From Terriglobia bacterium (GTDB taxonomy: Bacteria; Acidobacteriota; Terriglobia; Terriglobales; Acidobacteriaceae): DNA of 64,000 bases. The stretch is taken from NCBI GenBank assembly GCA_020073185.1, contig JAIQFT010000007.1, positions 1 to 64,000 of the forward strand. The letters are read 5' to 3'. Both the position numbers and the translations under genes were made by a program. The notes under the pieces were generated by a model. That model did no database searches. It saw only the letters and a program-made list of their open reading frames with translations, and was not told where the DNA came from. The number at the start of each line of letters is the position of its first letter. Position 1 is the stretch's first letter. Positions 43,446-50,954 of this stretch are shown here, piece after piece.

Positions 43446-43463
43446 GGAAAAAGTTTTCGCTTA

Positions 43464-43484
43464 GCGGTTTTCGGTTGTCGGTTG
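43464..43484. repeat. short heptamer array
   Basis: Units GCGGTTT, TCGGTTG, TCGGTTG lie between the two SRPBCC genes, immediately before the stop of the upstream one on the minus strand. Confidence 0.45.
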
Positions 43485-43490
43485 CGAGCC

Positions 43491-44051
43491 TTATTGCCTA
43501 GGCGGCGTATCGCCCTTCGGCGCCGGATCGCCCTTTTCGACGTAGTTTTTGAAACGAGTGAACTGCTGCGTCAGGACCTGATCCACCGGGCCAGCCAAGG
43601 TGTTCATGCCCGCGGGTAGGTAGCCGGTGACTGCGTACCTGATCTCGAGCTTAGTGCCGCCGGCGGCGGACAATAGACGAAAGCTCATGCTGCCGGTGGC
43701 CGCGATTGACTGCAGCGGGCCCAGGCCGCCGGTTATCACCAGCATCTTTCCGGGCATCAGCATGACCACTTGCATATGGCGCACGGCTCCGCCGTTGGGC
43801 AACTTCTCGCACCAGCAGCCCATCGGCCTGGGGTCGATGCTCATGTTGCGGGCGTCACCGGAGAAGGTGTGATCGGAGCCCCACCAGCTTCCGACGGCGA
43901 GCAGGCGCTGGTACACCGTCTCCGGCGGAGCTTGAAGGTTGAGCGTCGTCTTGTAGGTGAATCCGTTGGCGGCGGAGTCGGCGATTTCGGCGGAGGCGTA
44001 AGCCTGCGCCAGTGCGACGACGATCAGAGTGAGCAGGACCGCTCGTTTCAT
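43491..44051 (-). CDS. exported SRPBCC-domain protein (second)
   Basis: About 186 residues. A signal peptide (MKRAVLLTLIVVALAQAYASA) precedes an SRPBCC-type domain: 'FTYKTTLNLQAPPETVYQRLLAVGSWWGSDHTFSG', then 'GTKLEIRYAVTGYLPAGMNTLAGPVDQVLTQQFTRFKNYVE', the long C-terminal helix typical of the fold. It is probably periplasmic. AAGGAG lies six bases before ATG 44051, so this start is preferred to 44075. It is a likely partner of the next SRPBCC gene and of the DUF1761 membrane protein. Confidence 0.75.
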   Translation of the reverse strand: MKRAVLLTLIVVALAQAYASAEIADSAANGFTYKTTLNLQAPPETVYQRLLAVGSWWGSDHTFSGDARNMSIDPRPMGCWCEKLPNGGAVRHMQVVMLMPGKMLVITGGLGPLQSIAATGSMSFRLLSAAGGTKLEIRYAVTGYLPAGMNTLAGPVDQVLTQQFTRFKNYVEKGDPAPKGDTPPRQ

Positions 44052-44090
44052 AGAAGCTCCTTCTGATAGATTCACTGCTCAGTACGAGTT

Positions 44091-44501
44091 CTATTGCCGC
44101 CAGGCGCCCAGAATGAGGCCCATTACGACAAACGCAACCGTCATGTACCCGGCGTTGATGGCGACGTACTTCCACGACCTGCGTTCGAACAGGGCAATGA
44201 TGGCAATTCCGAGTGCCACCCACCCAAAGCCGGCCAGAAAGCCCGCGGTTGCGCCCCACAACGCGGTTGTCTTCGGTTCGGCAAGAAACATGGCGAGATT
44301 GGCTGCCATCAGAAGCGAGAGCACAAACGCAATTCCGAAGATCTTGCCCATGCTGCTTTTGCGCAAGTCCTCGTTGCTGAAATTGTTGGCTGCCATCCAC
44401 GCCCGTCCGAACATCACCGGCGAGTACCACAAACCACCGAGCACGAAGGCGGACACGGCGGCGGTGAACACTGCGATCCAATTGACATGTTGCATGGGCA
44501 T
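44091..44501 (-). CDS. DUF1761 small membrane protein
   Basis: A 136-residue protein with four hydrophobic segments. The beginning 'VNWIAVFTAAVSAFVLGGLWYSPVMFGRAWMA' and the end 'VAINAGYMTVAFVVMGLILGAWR' are characteristic of DUF1761, a family of unknown function in the inner membrane. It lies between the TetR regulator gene and the SRPBCC genes on the same strand, a recurrent sort of neighbourhood for small stress- or solvent-response cassettes. Confidence 0.8.
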   Translation of the reverse strand: MPMQHVNWIAVFTAAVSAFVLGGLWYSPVMFGRAWMAANNFSNEDLRKSSMGKIFGIAFVLSLLMAANLAMFLAEPKTTALWGATAGFLAGFGWVALGIAIIALFERRSWKYVAINAGYMTVAFVVMGLILGAWRQ

Positions 44502-44538
44502 GCACTTCTCCTTTGTTGATGATGGCCGTCGGCTATGG

Positions 44539-45174
44539 CTACCGTACTTCTGTCAGCAAGTACCCAAAATACGTCCGCAGATTCGCGATCGAAGCATCGT
44601 AAAACGATATGTCACGGTGTGTGCGCGCCTGCATCACCGCGCCCTCCATGGTGGTCAGGATGAAGGTGGCCAAAGCGTTGCGGTCCATGCTGGCGGGCAG
44701 CCGGTCGGCCGCCTCATCGAGACAGTCGCGCATATGGTCGCGCCAGGCAGCAAAGTTTTCCGCGATCTTCTCGCGAGCCGCGGGCGAATGGCGTGCCACC
44801 TCCAGCGCCAGTTTCCCCACCGGACATTCGTAATCGAGGTCAGTCATTATGAGCCGCTGGCGGTAGTCGGCCAGCACGGCGAAGATGCGCTCGATGGGAT
44901 CGACCTCGCGAACGAATGCCGGCTCCATCACGACCGGGTACAGCAGAGTCTTGAAGAACTCCAGTCCCGCCACCAGCAGGTCGTGCTTGTTGTCGAAGAA
45001 GTAGTACAGGCTGCCGCTATTGACGCCGGCGCGCTTGAGGATCTCGGCGACGCTGGTGGCTTCGTATCCTTGCGTGGTGAACAGTTCCATGGCGGCTATA
45101 AGCAGGCGTTCGCGCGTCGAAACCGCTTCCGGCGGCTGACGGGGCTTGTCGCGAGCAGCGCTTGCATCATACAT
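44539..45174 (-). CDS. TetR-family transcriptional regulator
   Basis: A 211-residue regulator. The N-terminal HTH reads 'STRERLLIAAMELFTTQGYEATSVAEILKRAGVNSGSLYYFFDNKHDLL', a textbook TetR DNA-binding domain. The all-helical C-terminal part has 'YECPVGKLALEVARHSPAAREKI' and 'AADRLPASMDRNALATFILTTMEGAVMQARTHRD', resembling the TetR_C_16/AcrR-like group. It probably controls the following DUF1761/SRPBCC genes, 38 bases downstream. Inducer unknown. Confidence 0.88.
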   Translation of the reverse strand: MYDASAARDKPRQPPEAVSTRERLLIAAMELFTTQGYEATSVAEILKRAGVNSGSLYYFFDNKHDLLVAGLEFFKTLLYPVVMEPAFVREVDPIERIFAVLADYRQRLIMTDLDYECPVGKLALEVARHSPAAREKIAENFAAWRDHMRDCLDEAADRLPASMDRNALATFILTTMEGAVMQARTHRDISFYDASIANLRTYFGYLLTEVR

Positions 45175-45743
45175 TGAATTGACCGTTCAACTAAGTACTA
45201 TGACGCGTCGGCGATGTCAATGTCAATTTCGTCCCTGATACTCGGATTCGGGAACAGGCTTGACCAGTCTAGCGGCGGCAACAAGTGTACGTAATCTACT
45301 GACAAACAGTGACATACTTCGTTTTCGCAAGCGGCAGGATGATCCTTGCCTGCGCCTGTCGCGAATTCGCGTGCCGCCGTACAGGGACGCGGCGTGGCAG
45401 CCGTGGGAGCAGACTGCACTCGGCAAGGGCCTGGCGCGATCGACAGTGGCGTGTCCACAACACTTACAAGGAGCTTGCAAGCATCGGAGCGGGAGTCGTT
45501 CCAAGGTGGGAAGGGAATCAGAAATCGCACTTTGGATACGTTGCCGCAGGAGGCGGCCGGGAGTAGAATCCGGGCTTCGACAAAGCCAGCGGTTAGCGGC
45601 CAGCGGTTAGTGTTGGCAAGTGTCATTTTCGGAGCTGCTGCCCGAGAGTCGAATCCAGGGCAGGTGAGACCGTCTCGTTGGCAGAGGTCGGTGGGCAGGT
45701 TCTTAACCGGCCACGAATCTTTTTCTCAGGGGCGGCATCAAAA
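45175..45743. other. intergenic region before lon, no gene seen
   Basis: This 570-base interval separates the divergent tetR and lon genes. I find no convincing coding sequence, and the open frames on both strands have poor composition. It contains one heptamer array (AGCGGTT, AGCGGCC, AGCGGTT; 45588-45608). It must hold the tetR and lon promoters, but I cannot place either with confidence apart from the HAIR site. Confidence 0.5.
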
Positions 45744-45764
45744 GTTGAGTATCATACACTCAAG
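45744..45764 (+). promoter_or_regulatory. HAIR operator (HspR site) in front of lon
   Basis: GTTGAGT-N7-ACTCAAG matches the HspR-associated inverted repeat consensus CTTGAGT-N7-ACTCAAG at 13 of 14 defined positions with exact 7-base spacing. It ends 8 bases before the lon ATG and overlaps the region leading into the ribosome-binding site (AGGGAG). HspR repression of heat-shock genes including lon is known in actinobacteria. Confidence 0.7.
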
Positions 45765-45772
45765 GGAGTCAT

Positions 45773-48220
45773 ATGGCTAATGAAACGCGCACTTTAGAGC
45801 GCCACGGCACTCCCGCAGAAGGTGGGCAGGAGAACGGAAATCTGCCCGTGCTGCCGGTACGCGACACGGTGCTTTTTCCTCATGCCGTACTGCCGTTGAC
45901 GGTGGGCCGGGAGAGCTCGGTGCAACTGATCAACTCGCTGGGCGAGGACAAAACCATCGTCGTAGTCGCGCAGCGCGAGGCGAGGGTAGATTCGCCGCAA
46001 CCTGTGGATCTGTACGCCATCGGCACGCTGGCGGTGGTGCACAAGGTCGTCAAAATGCCCAACCAGAGCCTGTTTGTCTTTGCCGAGGGCCTGGACCGGG
46101 TGCACTTAAAGGAATACTCGCAACTGACGCCGTTCATGCGCGCCAGTGTCGAGACCATTGCGGAAATCCCGGCAAGAAACGGGTCGGAGGAAGAAGCGCT
46201 GCAGCGGAATGTGCTGACCCTTTTCCAGCAGATCGTGGCCGGATCGCCGACACTGTCGGACGAGCTGTCCACGGTCGCGATGAACATCGAGGAGGCCGGG
46301 CGTTTGGTGGACTTTATCGCCAGCTCACTGCCTACGCTGTCCACCCGCGACAAGCAGGAAATCCTGGAGACCGCCGACGTCCGTTCGCGTCTGGACAAGA
46401 TCAACCAGCACCTGGCGAAGGAGCTGGAAGTGATGCAGCTGCGCAACAAGATCCAGAGCGAAGTGCAGGACCGGGTGCAGCAGACGCAGCGCGAGTTCTA
46501 CCTGCGCGAGCAGATGAAGGCGATCCAGAAGGAACTGGGCGAGTCCGACGAGACCACGCGCGACTCGGAAGACCTGAAACAGAAGATTGAACAGGCCGGC
46601 ATGCCCGACGACGTCAAGAAAGAAGCCCTGAAGGAATTGGGGCGGCTGTCGCGCATGTCGCCGATGGCGGCCGACTACAGCGTTACCCGCAACTACATCG
46701 AGTGGCTGGCAGTGCTGCCGTGGAACAAGTCTTCGGGCGTGGAAGTGGATATCCTCAAGGCGAAGGACATCCTGGACACCGATCACTACGACCTGCAGAA
46801 GGTCAAAGACCGAATCCTCGATTACCTCTCGGTGCGCCGGCTGAAGCCCTCGATGAAAGGGCCGATCTTGTGTTTTGTCGGGCCCCCGGGTGTAGGCAAG
46901 ACGTCGCTGGGCAAGTCCATCGCGCGGGCGCTGGGACGCAAGTTCGTGCGCCTGTCGCTGGGCGGGGTGCACGACGAGGCCGAGATTCGTGGCCACCGGC
47001 GCACTTACATCGGTGCGCTGCCGGGTCAGATCATCCAGGGCATCCGCCGGGCGGAAACCAATGACCCGGTGTTCATGCTGGACGAGGTGGACAAGCTGGG
47101 ACGCGACTTCCGCGGCGATCCGGCGTCGGCGCTGCTGGAAACGCTCGACCCGGAGCAGAACTACACCTTCCGCGATAACTACCTGGACGTTCCGTTCGAT
47201 TTGTCGAAGGTGCTATTCATCACCACCGCGAACCAGCTCGATCCGGTGCCGGACCCGCTGCGCGACCGCATGGAGATCATCGAACTCCAGGGTTACACCG
47301 AGGACGAGAAGGTGCACATTGCGGTGCGCTACCTCATCAAGCGGCAGACCGACGAGAACGGCATTACGCCGGAACAGATCGAGTTTCCGGAAGCATCCAT
47401 CCGGCACATCATCCGGCACTATACGCGTGAGGCCGGGGTGCGCAATCTGGAGCGCAACATCGGCACCATTTGCCGCAAGAAGGCGCGGCGCATCGCCGAA
47501 GGCAAGCACGACAAGCTGGTGGTGACGCCGGAGGTGGTGCGCGAGTTCCTGGGCGGAGAAAAGATTCGCGTGGACACCGAGATCGCCGAGCGGACCAAGC
47601 GTGCAGGCGTGGCGGTGGGACTGGCGTGGACGCCGACCGGCGGCGACGTCCTGTTCGTCGAAGCCAACAAGATGAAGGGCAAAGGCGGATTCACCATGAC
47701 CGGACAGCTCGGCCAGGTGATGCAGGAGTCGATGCAGGCGGCGCTTACCTGGGTGCGCTCCAACGCCGGCAAGCTGGGCGTCAACGAGGACTGGTTCAAG
47801 GACCACGACATCCACATCCACGTGCCGGCGGGCGCCATCCCGAAGGATGGGCCCTCGGCGGGCGTTACCATGACGACCGCGCTGGTGTCACTGCTGACCG
47901 AGCGCCGGGTGCGGCCGCTGACCGCCATGACCGGCGAGATCACACTCAGCGGAAACGTGCTGCCCATCGGCGGCATCAAGGAGAAGTTTCTCGCCGCCAA
48001 GCGCGCCGGCGTGCAGACCGTAATTATCCCGGCGGACAACAAGACCAACGTCGAGGAAGACCTGACGCCGGAGCAGTTGCAGAATGTGGACGTGAAGTAC
48101 GTCACCACCATTGACGAAGTCCTGGAAGTCGCTCTCCCCACCAGCAAGGCGGAGGAGAAACAGGACGCGCAGAAACGCGACGAGGTGCTGAGCGGCGGCG
48201 TCCCCGTGTCGGCGAATTAA
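45773..48220 (+). CDS. lon: ATP-dependent protease Lon
   Basis: An 815-residue cytoplasmic AAA+ protease. The N-terminal substrate domain ('LPVLPVRDTVLFPHAVLPLTVGR') is followed by a coiled-coil ('EFYLREQMKAIQKELGE'). The ATPase has Walker A GPPGVGKTS and 'NYTFRDNYLDVPFDLSKVLFITTAN'. The C-terminal Ser-Lys protease domain has Ser in 'PKDGPSAGVTM' and Lys in 'GGIKEKFLAAKRAG'. Length and order are standard. AGGGAG lies five bases before the ATG. Expression is probably heat-inducible through the HAIR site upstream. Confidence 0.96.
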   Translation: MANETRTLERHGTPAEGGQENGNLPVLPVRDTVLFPHAVLPLTVGRESSVQLINSLGEDKTIVVVAQREARVDSPQPVDLYAIGTLAVVHKVVKMPNQSLFVFAEGLDRVHLKEYSQLTPFMRASVETIAEIPARNGSEEEALQRNVLTLFQQIVAGSPTLSDELSTVAMNIEEAGRLVDFIASSLPTLSTRDKQEILETADVRSRLDKINQHLAKELEVMQLRNKIQSEVQDRVQQTQREFYLREQMKAIQKELGESDETTRDSEDLKQKIEQAGMPDDVKKEALKELGRLSRMSPMAADYSVTRNYIEWLAVLPWNKSSGVEVDILKAKDILDTDHYDLQKVKDRILDYLSVRRLKPSMKGPILCFVGPPGVGKTSLGKSIARALGRKFVRLSLGGVHDEAEIRGHRRTYIGALPGQIIQGIRRAETNDPVFMLDEVDKLGRDFRGDPASALLETLDPEQNYTFRDNYLDVPFDLSKVLFITTANQLDPVPDPLRDRMEIIELQGYTEDEKVHIAVRYLIKRQTDENGITPEQIEFPEASIRHIIRHYTREAGVRNLERNIGTICRKKARRIAEGKHDKLVVTPEVVREFLGGEKIRVDTEIAERTKRAGVAVGLAWTPTGGDVLFVEANKMKGKGGFTMTGQLGQVMQESMQAALTWVRSNAGKLGVNEDWFKDHDIHIHVPAGAIPKDGPSAGVTMTTALVSLLTERRVRPLTAMTGEITLSGNVLPIGGIKEKFLAAKRAGVQTVIIPADNKTNVEEDLTPEQLQNVDVKYVTTIDEVLEVALPTSKAEEKQDAQKRDEVLSGGVPVSAN

Positions 48221-48225
48221 CAGCA

Positions 48226-48239
48226 GGGGTTAGGAGTTA
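48226..48239. repeat. short heptamer pair
   Basis: GGGGTTA and GGAGTTA lie directly after the lon stop codon, between convergent genes. It is a minimal member of the period-7 class. Confidence 0.35.
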
Positions 48240-48282
48240 GCGGGCCGCGTTGCGAGACGCCGCCCGTTCTTGTCTGCGATCG

Positions 48283-49101
48283 TTAGTGGCAGAACTGCTG
48301 CTTGTCGAGGGGCGGCGGAGACGGAACGCGGTCAAACTCGCCGTCCCATCCGGTGCAGCCGTGCGCGATCACTGTACGCGCAGATTCTCTTTCGCGCCGG
48401 CGAACCTCCGTCTTGGCCTCTTCCACGCGTACCTTGCCCAACTCAGTTTCCAGCGACTGCAGCTCGGGATAACGTTGGTATTCTGCGTCGCCCGCCATCA
48501 CTAGCCAAATGTAAGCCTCGACCTTGTCCTGCTTGATCGTGCCCCGGCCCTTTGCCAAAAGCTTCCCGAGCTCGTACTGCGCTTGCGGAAGGCCCTGCTG
48601 CGACGCCTGTTGAAACAACTCTGCCGCTTTCCCGTAATCGTTCTTTTCCAGCCTGATCCAGCCCAGCAGAAATTGCGCGAACGGGTTGTTCGCGTCAGAG
48701 GACTTCTGCAGCCATGGGATGGCGTCATTGACCCCCAGCGGCGGTACAACACCCTGGTAGATCATTCGCCCCAGCAGCCACGCTGCCAGCGGATCGCCCT
48801 GCTGCGCTGACTTTTGGTACCAATCCATCGCCTTCCTCGGTTCGCTGGCGACGCTGAATCCTGATTCGTAGATGTAACCCAACGCCACTTGTGCCGGGGC
48901 GTAGCCTGTGTCCGCTGATCGGCGAAACAGTTCGATCGCATCCCGGTCGTTGCGGTTAAAGCTGCTGCCGCGAATCATGTTCATGGCCTGTTCATACAAT
49001 CGCTGGCCTTCGGACGGGCTCGAATTTTCCTGCGATTGGGCCGATGTGAAGTTGAGTAACAAAAGGAGAAGGATTGTGTATGCGGCGAGCTGTCGAATCA
49101 T
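48283..49101 (-). CDS. secreted Sel1-repeat protein
   Basis: A 272-residue protein with a signal peptide (MIRQLAAYTILLLLLLNFTSA). It has about five Sel1-like repeats, for example 'AIELFRRSADTGYAPAQVALGYIYESG', 'AMDWYQKSAQQGDPLAAWLLGRMIYQG' and 'AAELFQQASQQGLPQAQYELGKLLAKG'. Sel1 repeats are protein-protein interaction solenoids. A charged helix and a C-terminal tail with two Cys follow. The ATG has GAGAGG six bases upstream; the longer open frame is antisense to the next gene's leader. Confidence 0.85.
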   Translation of the reverse strand: MIRQLAAYTILLLLLLNFTSAQSQENSSPSEGQRLYEQAMNMIRGSSFNRNDRDAIELFRRSADTGYAPAQVALGYIYESGFSVASEPRKAMDWYQKSAQQGDPLAAWLLGRMIYQGVVPPLGVNDAIPWLQKSSDANNPFAQFLLGWIRLEKNDYGKAAELFQQASQQGLPQAQYELGKLLAKGRGTIKQDKVEAYIWLVMAGDAEYQRYPELQSLETELGKVRVEEAKTEVRRRERESARTVIAHGCTGWDGEFDRVPSPPPLDKQQFCH

Positions 49102-49213
49102 GGCCGCCTCTCGCTGCTTTGCAATGAAGGATGCCGCCAATTGTACCCCGCCGCACAAGGCCGGAGCAGTGACATGGGCCAATGTAAATTTGATATTTGA
49201 AGGGCGCCGCATA

Positions 49214-49255
49214 CGACGATCGGCCATCGACCATCGACCGTCGGCCATCGACTGT
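49214..49255. repeat. heptamer array, six units
   Basis: CGACGAT, CGGCCAT, CGACCAT, CGACCGT, CGGCCAT, CGACTGT follow each other exactly in period 7. The array ends 23 bases before the first glycosyltransferase-like gene, in the divergent promoter region shared with the Sel1 gene. Confidence 0.8.
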
Positions 49256-49278
49256 TTCTGTGCTAGTGTTTCACTTAC

Positions 49279-50916
49279 ATGCTGCTCACCAAGGCCCCGG
49301 AACAAGCCCAAGCTGAGGCGGATCTTGCCGGCGCGCAGCCGCGACCGCCGATCACGCGCGAGCGGATTCCATTTGTCCTTTGCCAACTGCTGGTGCTGGG
49401 ATGGGTGGTGCGCGACCTCGCTGTGCACGCCGAGGCCATCCGACGCCACGTCGGGCTTCCGTTCCAGGTGGACTATGAAGAGGGCAACATCCTCAATGCG
49501 CTGGTGCGGATCACACATGGCCTCACGCCGTATCCCGATCCGCACGCCATTCCCAACATCCTGAACCCGTATGGGCCGGTGGCGTATTACCTGTTGGCCG
49601 TGCCGGTGAAGTTGTTCGGCGTTTCGTTTCTCTGGCCGCGGCTGGTGATCGTGGCTTGCGTGGCGGCGATCTGCTGCTTTGTCGGCCTGACCGTAGCGCG
49701 GCTGACAGGTTCGGCGCTCACCGGACTGGCCTTTGGGGCGATGTATGGAACACTGCCGGTGGTGGAGTCCTGGAGCGCGGTGCTGCGCGTGGATTTCCTT
49801 GCGCTGGCACTGAGTACGACGGGCGTGTACCTCTTTATCCGGGGCTTAGCCACAGAGGACACAGAGGGCAAAGGGGCATCCGTCGTCGATGGCGTCACCA
49901 AATCCGACAAAATCGACAATCGACAATCGACAATCGGAAATGCTTTTTCTCCCTCCGTGTCCTCTGTGGCTAAGCCTTGGTTTTCATCGGCGGCGCTGTT
50001 CGTGGCCGCGCTGTTTGTGAAGTACACCTACGTTGCCGCGCCCGCGGCTTGCTTCCTCTACCTGCTGGCGCAAAGGAGATGGAAGCCGGCGGCTTGGTTC
50101 GCCGGTTTCGCCGCCGCTCTTGCGGCCGCGCTGCTGCTGCTGTCGGTGGCAGCCACGCGAGGCACGATCCTCACACATCTGTTTCGCACCCATGCCGACC
50201 TGTTCTCTACCGACGTTTACCTTGTGCGCATGACCGGCATCATCGCCATGTGCCGGGTGCTGGCCGTGCTGGCGGCGGCGTGCCTGATCCCCGAACTTCT
50301 GCAGCGCAGCCTCTCCGTACCCGCGCTCTGGCTGCTGATCGCCAGCGGCACGGCGGTCACGGCGGGCAAGGTGGGCTCCAATTGGAATCATTTTCTGGAG
50401 TGGCCGGCGGCGCTGTGTCTGTGCGCGGGAATTGGTTGGACGAAGCTCACGCGAATCCGGCCACGCGTGCTCGCAACCGTGGCGGGGCTGGCCGCGACGG
50501 CGTGGCTGTGCATCTTCCTGTGGCGCGAGCGCTCGCTGCCCTTCAATCCCTACGCTACCGTACAGGACTGCTCGCAAGCGTACGCCTTCGTCAAGCAATA
50601 TCCCGGGGACCAGGTACTTTCCGAAAACGTTGGCGCGCTGGTGCTGGCGGGCAAGACGGTCTGGGTTTCGAATCCGTTCGTGTACACCCAATTGGTGATG
50701 CGCGGCGGATGGCCCGACGCAGGGCTGGAACGCATGGTGCGCGCTCGCCGGTTTGATCTGATTGTTGCGCAGTGGAACTACCCGGCCTATCCCAGCTTCA
50801 TGAGAAACGGGGCGGAGCGCTTCTCCTCCCGTGCGGTGAAGGCAATCGCCGAGAATTACCGGGTGGTGCAGATGTACGGCTGCACCGATGCGCGCGTTAT
50901 GTTTGAGAGGAAGTAA
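49279..50916 (+). CDS. multi-TM glycosyltransferase-like protein, paralog 1
   Basis: A 545-residue inner-membrane protein with about ten TM segments. The first periplasmic loop 'VDYEEGNILNALVRITHGLTPYPDPHAIPNILNPYGPVAYYLLAVPVKLFG' is shared almost unchanged with the next gene. This GT39/PMT-like loop carries the acidic residues expected for a polyprenol-sugar transferase. Residues 189-233 are the translation of a 135-base foldback element (49843-49977) inserted in-frame between two TM helices. The soluble C-terminus (from about 420) includes 'LSENVGALVLAGKTVWVSNPFVYTQLV'. Donor and acceptor unknown. Confidence 0.78.
   Translation: MLLTKAPEQAQAEADLAGAQPRPPITRERIPFVLCQLLVLGWVVRDLAVHAEAIRRHVGLPFQVDYEEGNILNALVRITHGLTPYPDPHAIPNILNPYGPVAYYLLAVPVKLFGVSFLWPRLVIVACVAAICCFVGLTVARLTGSALTGLAFGAMYGTLPVVESWSAVLRVDFLALALSTTGVYLFIRGLATEDTEGKGASVVDGVTKSDKIDNRQSTIGNAFSPSVSSVAKPWFSSAALFVAALFVKYTYVAAPAACFLYLLAQRRWKPAAWFAGFAAALAAALLLLSVAATRGTILTHLFRTHADLFSTDVYLVRMTGIIAMCRVLAVLAAACLIPELLQRSLSVPALWLLIASGTAVTAGKVGSNWNHFLEWPAALCLCAGIGWTKLTRIRPRVLATVAGLAATAWLCIFLWRERSLPFNPYATVQDCSQAYAFVKQYPGDQVLSENVGALVLAGKTVWVSNPFVYTQLVMRGGWPDAGLERMVRARRFDLIVAQWNYPAYPSFMRNGAERFSSRAVKAIAENYRVVQMYGCTDARVMFERK
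49843..49977. repeat. 135-bp foldback element inside glycosyltransferase paralog 1
   Basis: Perfect 20-base inverted ends (GGCTTAGCCACAGAGGACAC and its complement at 49958-49977) enclose a core holding an ATCGACA-type heptamer array (49912-49939). The arms have a 9-base period (CACAGAGGA, CACAGAGGG / CCTCCGTGT, CCTCTGTGG). Its length is 45 codons and the frame is kept. Confidence 0.85.
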
Positions 50917-50954
50917 TCGGCAATCAGCGATTAGCATTAGCCTTGGGCCGATCA

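Noticed and set aside
45744-45764. CIRCE (HrcA) element before lon
   Set aside because: CIRCE is TTAGCACTC-N9-GAGTGCTAA; neither arm nor spacing fits, whereas HAIR fits at 13 of 14 positions.
49214-49255. CRISPR array
   Set aside because: The units are 7 bases, contiguous and degenerate, without spacers, and no cas genes are present.
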